Shown: piece by piece, positions 5,684 through 5,727 of the stretch
Layout of the letters: every line of letters starts with the position of its first letter
How positions within the stretch are numbered: position 1 is the first letter of the stretch
Assembly: GCA_038062615.1 (NCBI GenBank)
Contig: JBBTWV010000054.1
Span: forward strand, 1-5,727
Origin: JBBTWV01 sp038062615
GTDB taxonomy: Bacteria; Patescibacteriota; Gracilibacteria; UBA1369; UM-FILTER-53-11
DNA length: 5,727 nt
Direction: 5' to 3'
Translations under genes and position numbers: made by a program
Notes under the pieces: model-generated
What the model was told of the DNA's origin: nothing
The model's input: only the letters and a program-made list of their open reading frames with translations
Database searches by the model: none

Positions 5684-5727
5684 ATGGAGGTTGGCCTCTA
5701 CAAACGAGGATTTGATGATGACATCGT
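5684..5727 (+). CDS. Possible start of a further rightward gene (partial, unidentified)
   Basis: An ATG at 5684 opens a frame that stays open for 14 codons to the window edge (MEVGLYKRGFDDDI). GGTGAT (5676-5681) could pair with the 16S rRNA tail, with its GG 6 bases before the ATG, which makes this the best Shine-Dalgarno match before any start here. The fragment is too short to assign, and chance openness over 44 bases is quite likely. It would follow the ligase gene by 34 bases. Confidence 0.25.
   Translation, partial: MEVGLYKRGFDDDI

Noticed and set aside
5685..5700. Hairpin TGGAGG-TTGG-CCTCTA as a terminator for the ligase gene
   Set aside because: The stem is short with a G-T pair and no T-run follows; it also overlaps the candidate next start codon.
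5651..5725. C-terminal end of a convergent minus-strand gene (24 codons open to the edge, ending EVC-stop)
   Set aside because: Openness over 75 bases is uninformative, no known C-terminal motif is seen, and the plus-strand start at 5684 with a GGTGAT site is slightly better supported.

Overview
The window reads as a surface-glycan locus from a bacterium of moderate, slightly AT-rich composition. It holds four clear or partial protein genes and one tRNA, packed with almost no free space. No rRNA, insertion sequence, CRISPR array or integrase is visible. The lineage cannot be fixed from the sequence. Tight packing, large multi-spanning GT-C-like proteins, a GtrA/GT2 fusion, an O-antigen-ligase-like protein with a TPR-like tail and an apparent lack of Shine-Dalgarno sites would suit a candidate-phylum bacterium such as Patescibacteria. 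That assignment is inference only.

Layout. The left three fifths is read leftward (minus strand). It starts at a good sigma70-type promoter (3739-3767), followed by tRNA-Ala(TGC) at 3633-3709, a GtrA-GT2 fusion (2455-3600), a 696-residue GT-C-type membrane protein (355-2445), and the first 110 residues of another multi-spanning membrane protein (1-332) that runs off the left edge. Gaps between these are 32, 9 and 22 bases, and no T-tailed terminator separates them. Rightward from the same 56-base divergent gap runs a 627-residue O-antigen ligase/polymerase-like (Wzy_C) protein (3766-5649). The last 78 bases hold only a weak hint of another gene.

How the genes may work together (inference from families). 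The GT2 domain would charge polyprenyl phosphate with a hexose on the cytoplasmic face. The GtrA domain would help move it across the membrane. The GT-C protein, and perhaps the partial one downstream, would transfer the sugar to an acceptor outside. The Wzy_C protein would join or polymerise lipid-linked glycans. This resembles the three-part Gtr glycosylation systems, with the first two parts fused.

The most unusual signal is inside the ligase gene: two adjacent perfect tandem duplications, of 11 bp and 25 bp (4429-4500). Each alone would shift the frame, but together they add exactly 36 bp and keep it open. Losing either extra copy alone would truncate the protein before its catalytic loop, so this could be an on/off switch or a pair of compensating mutations.
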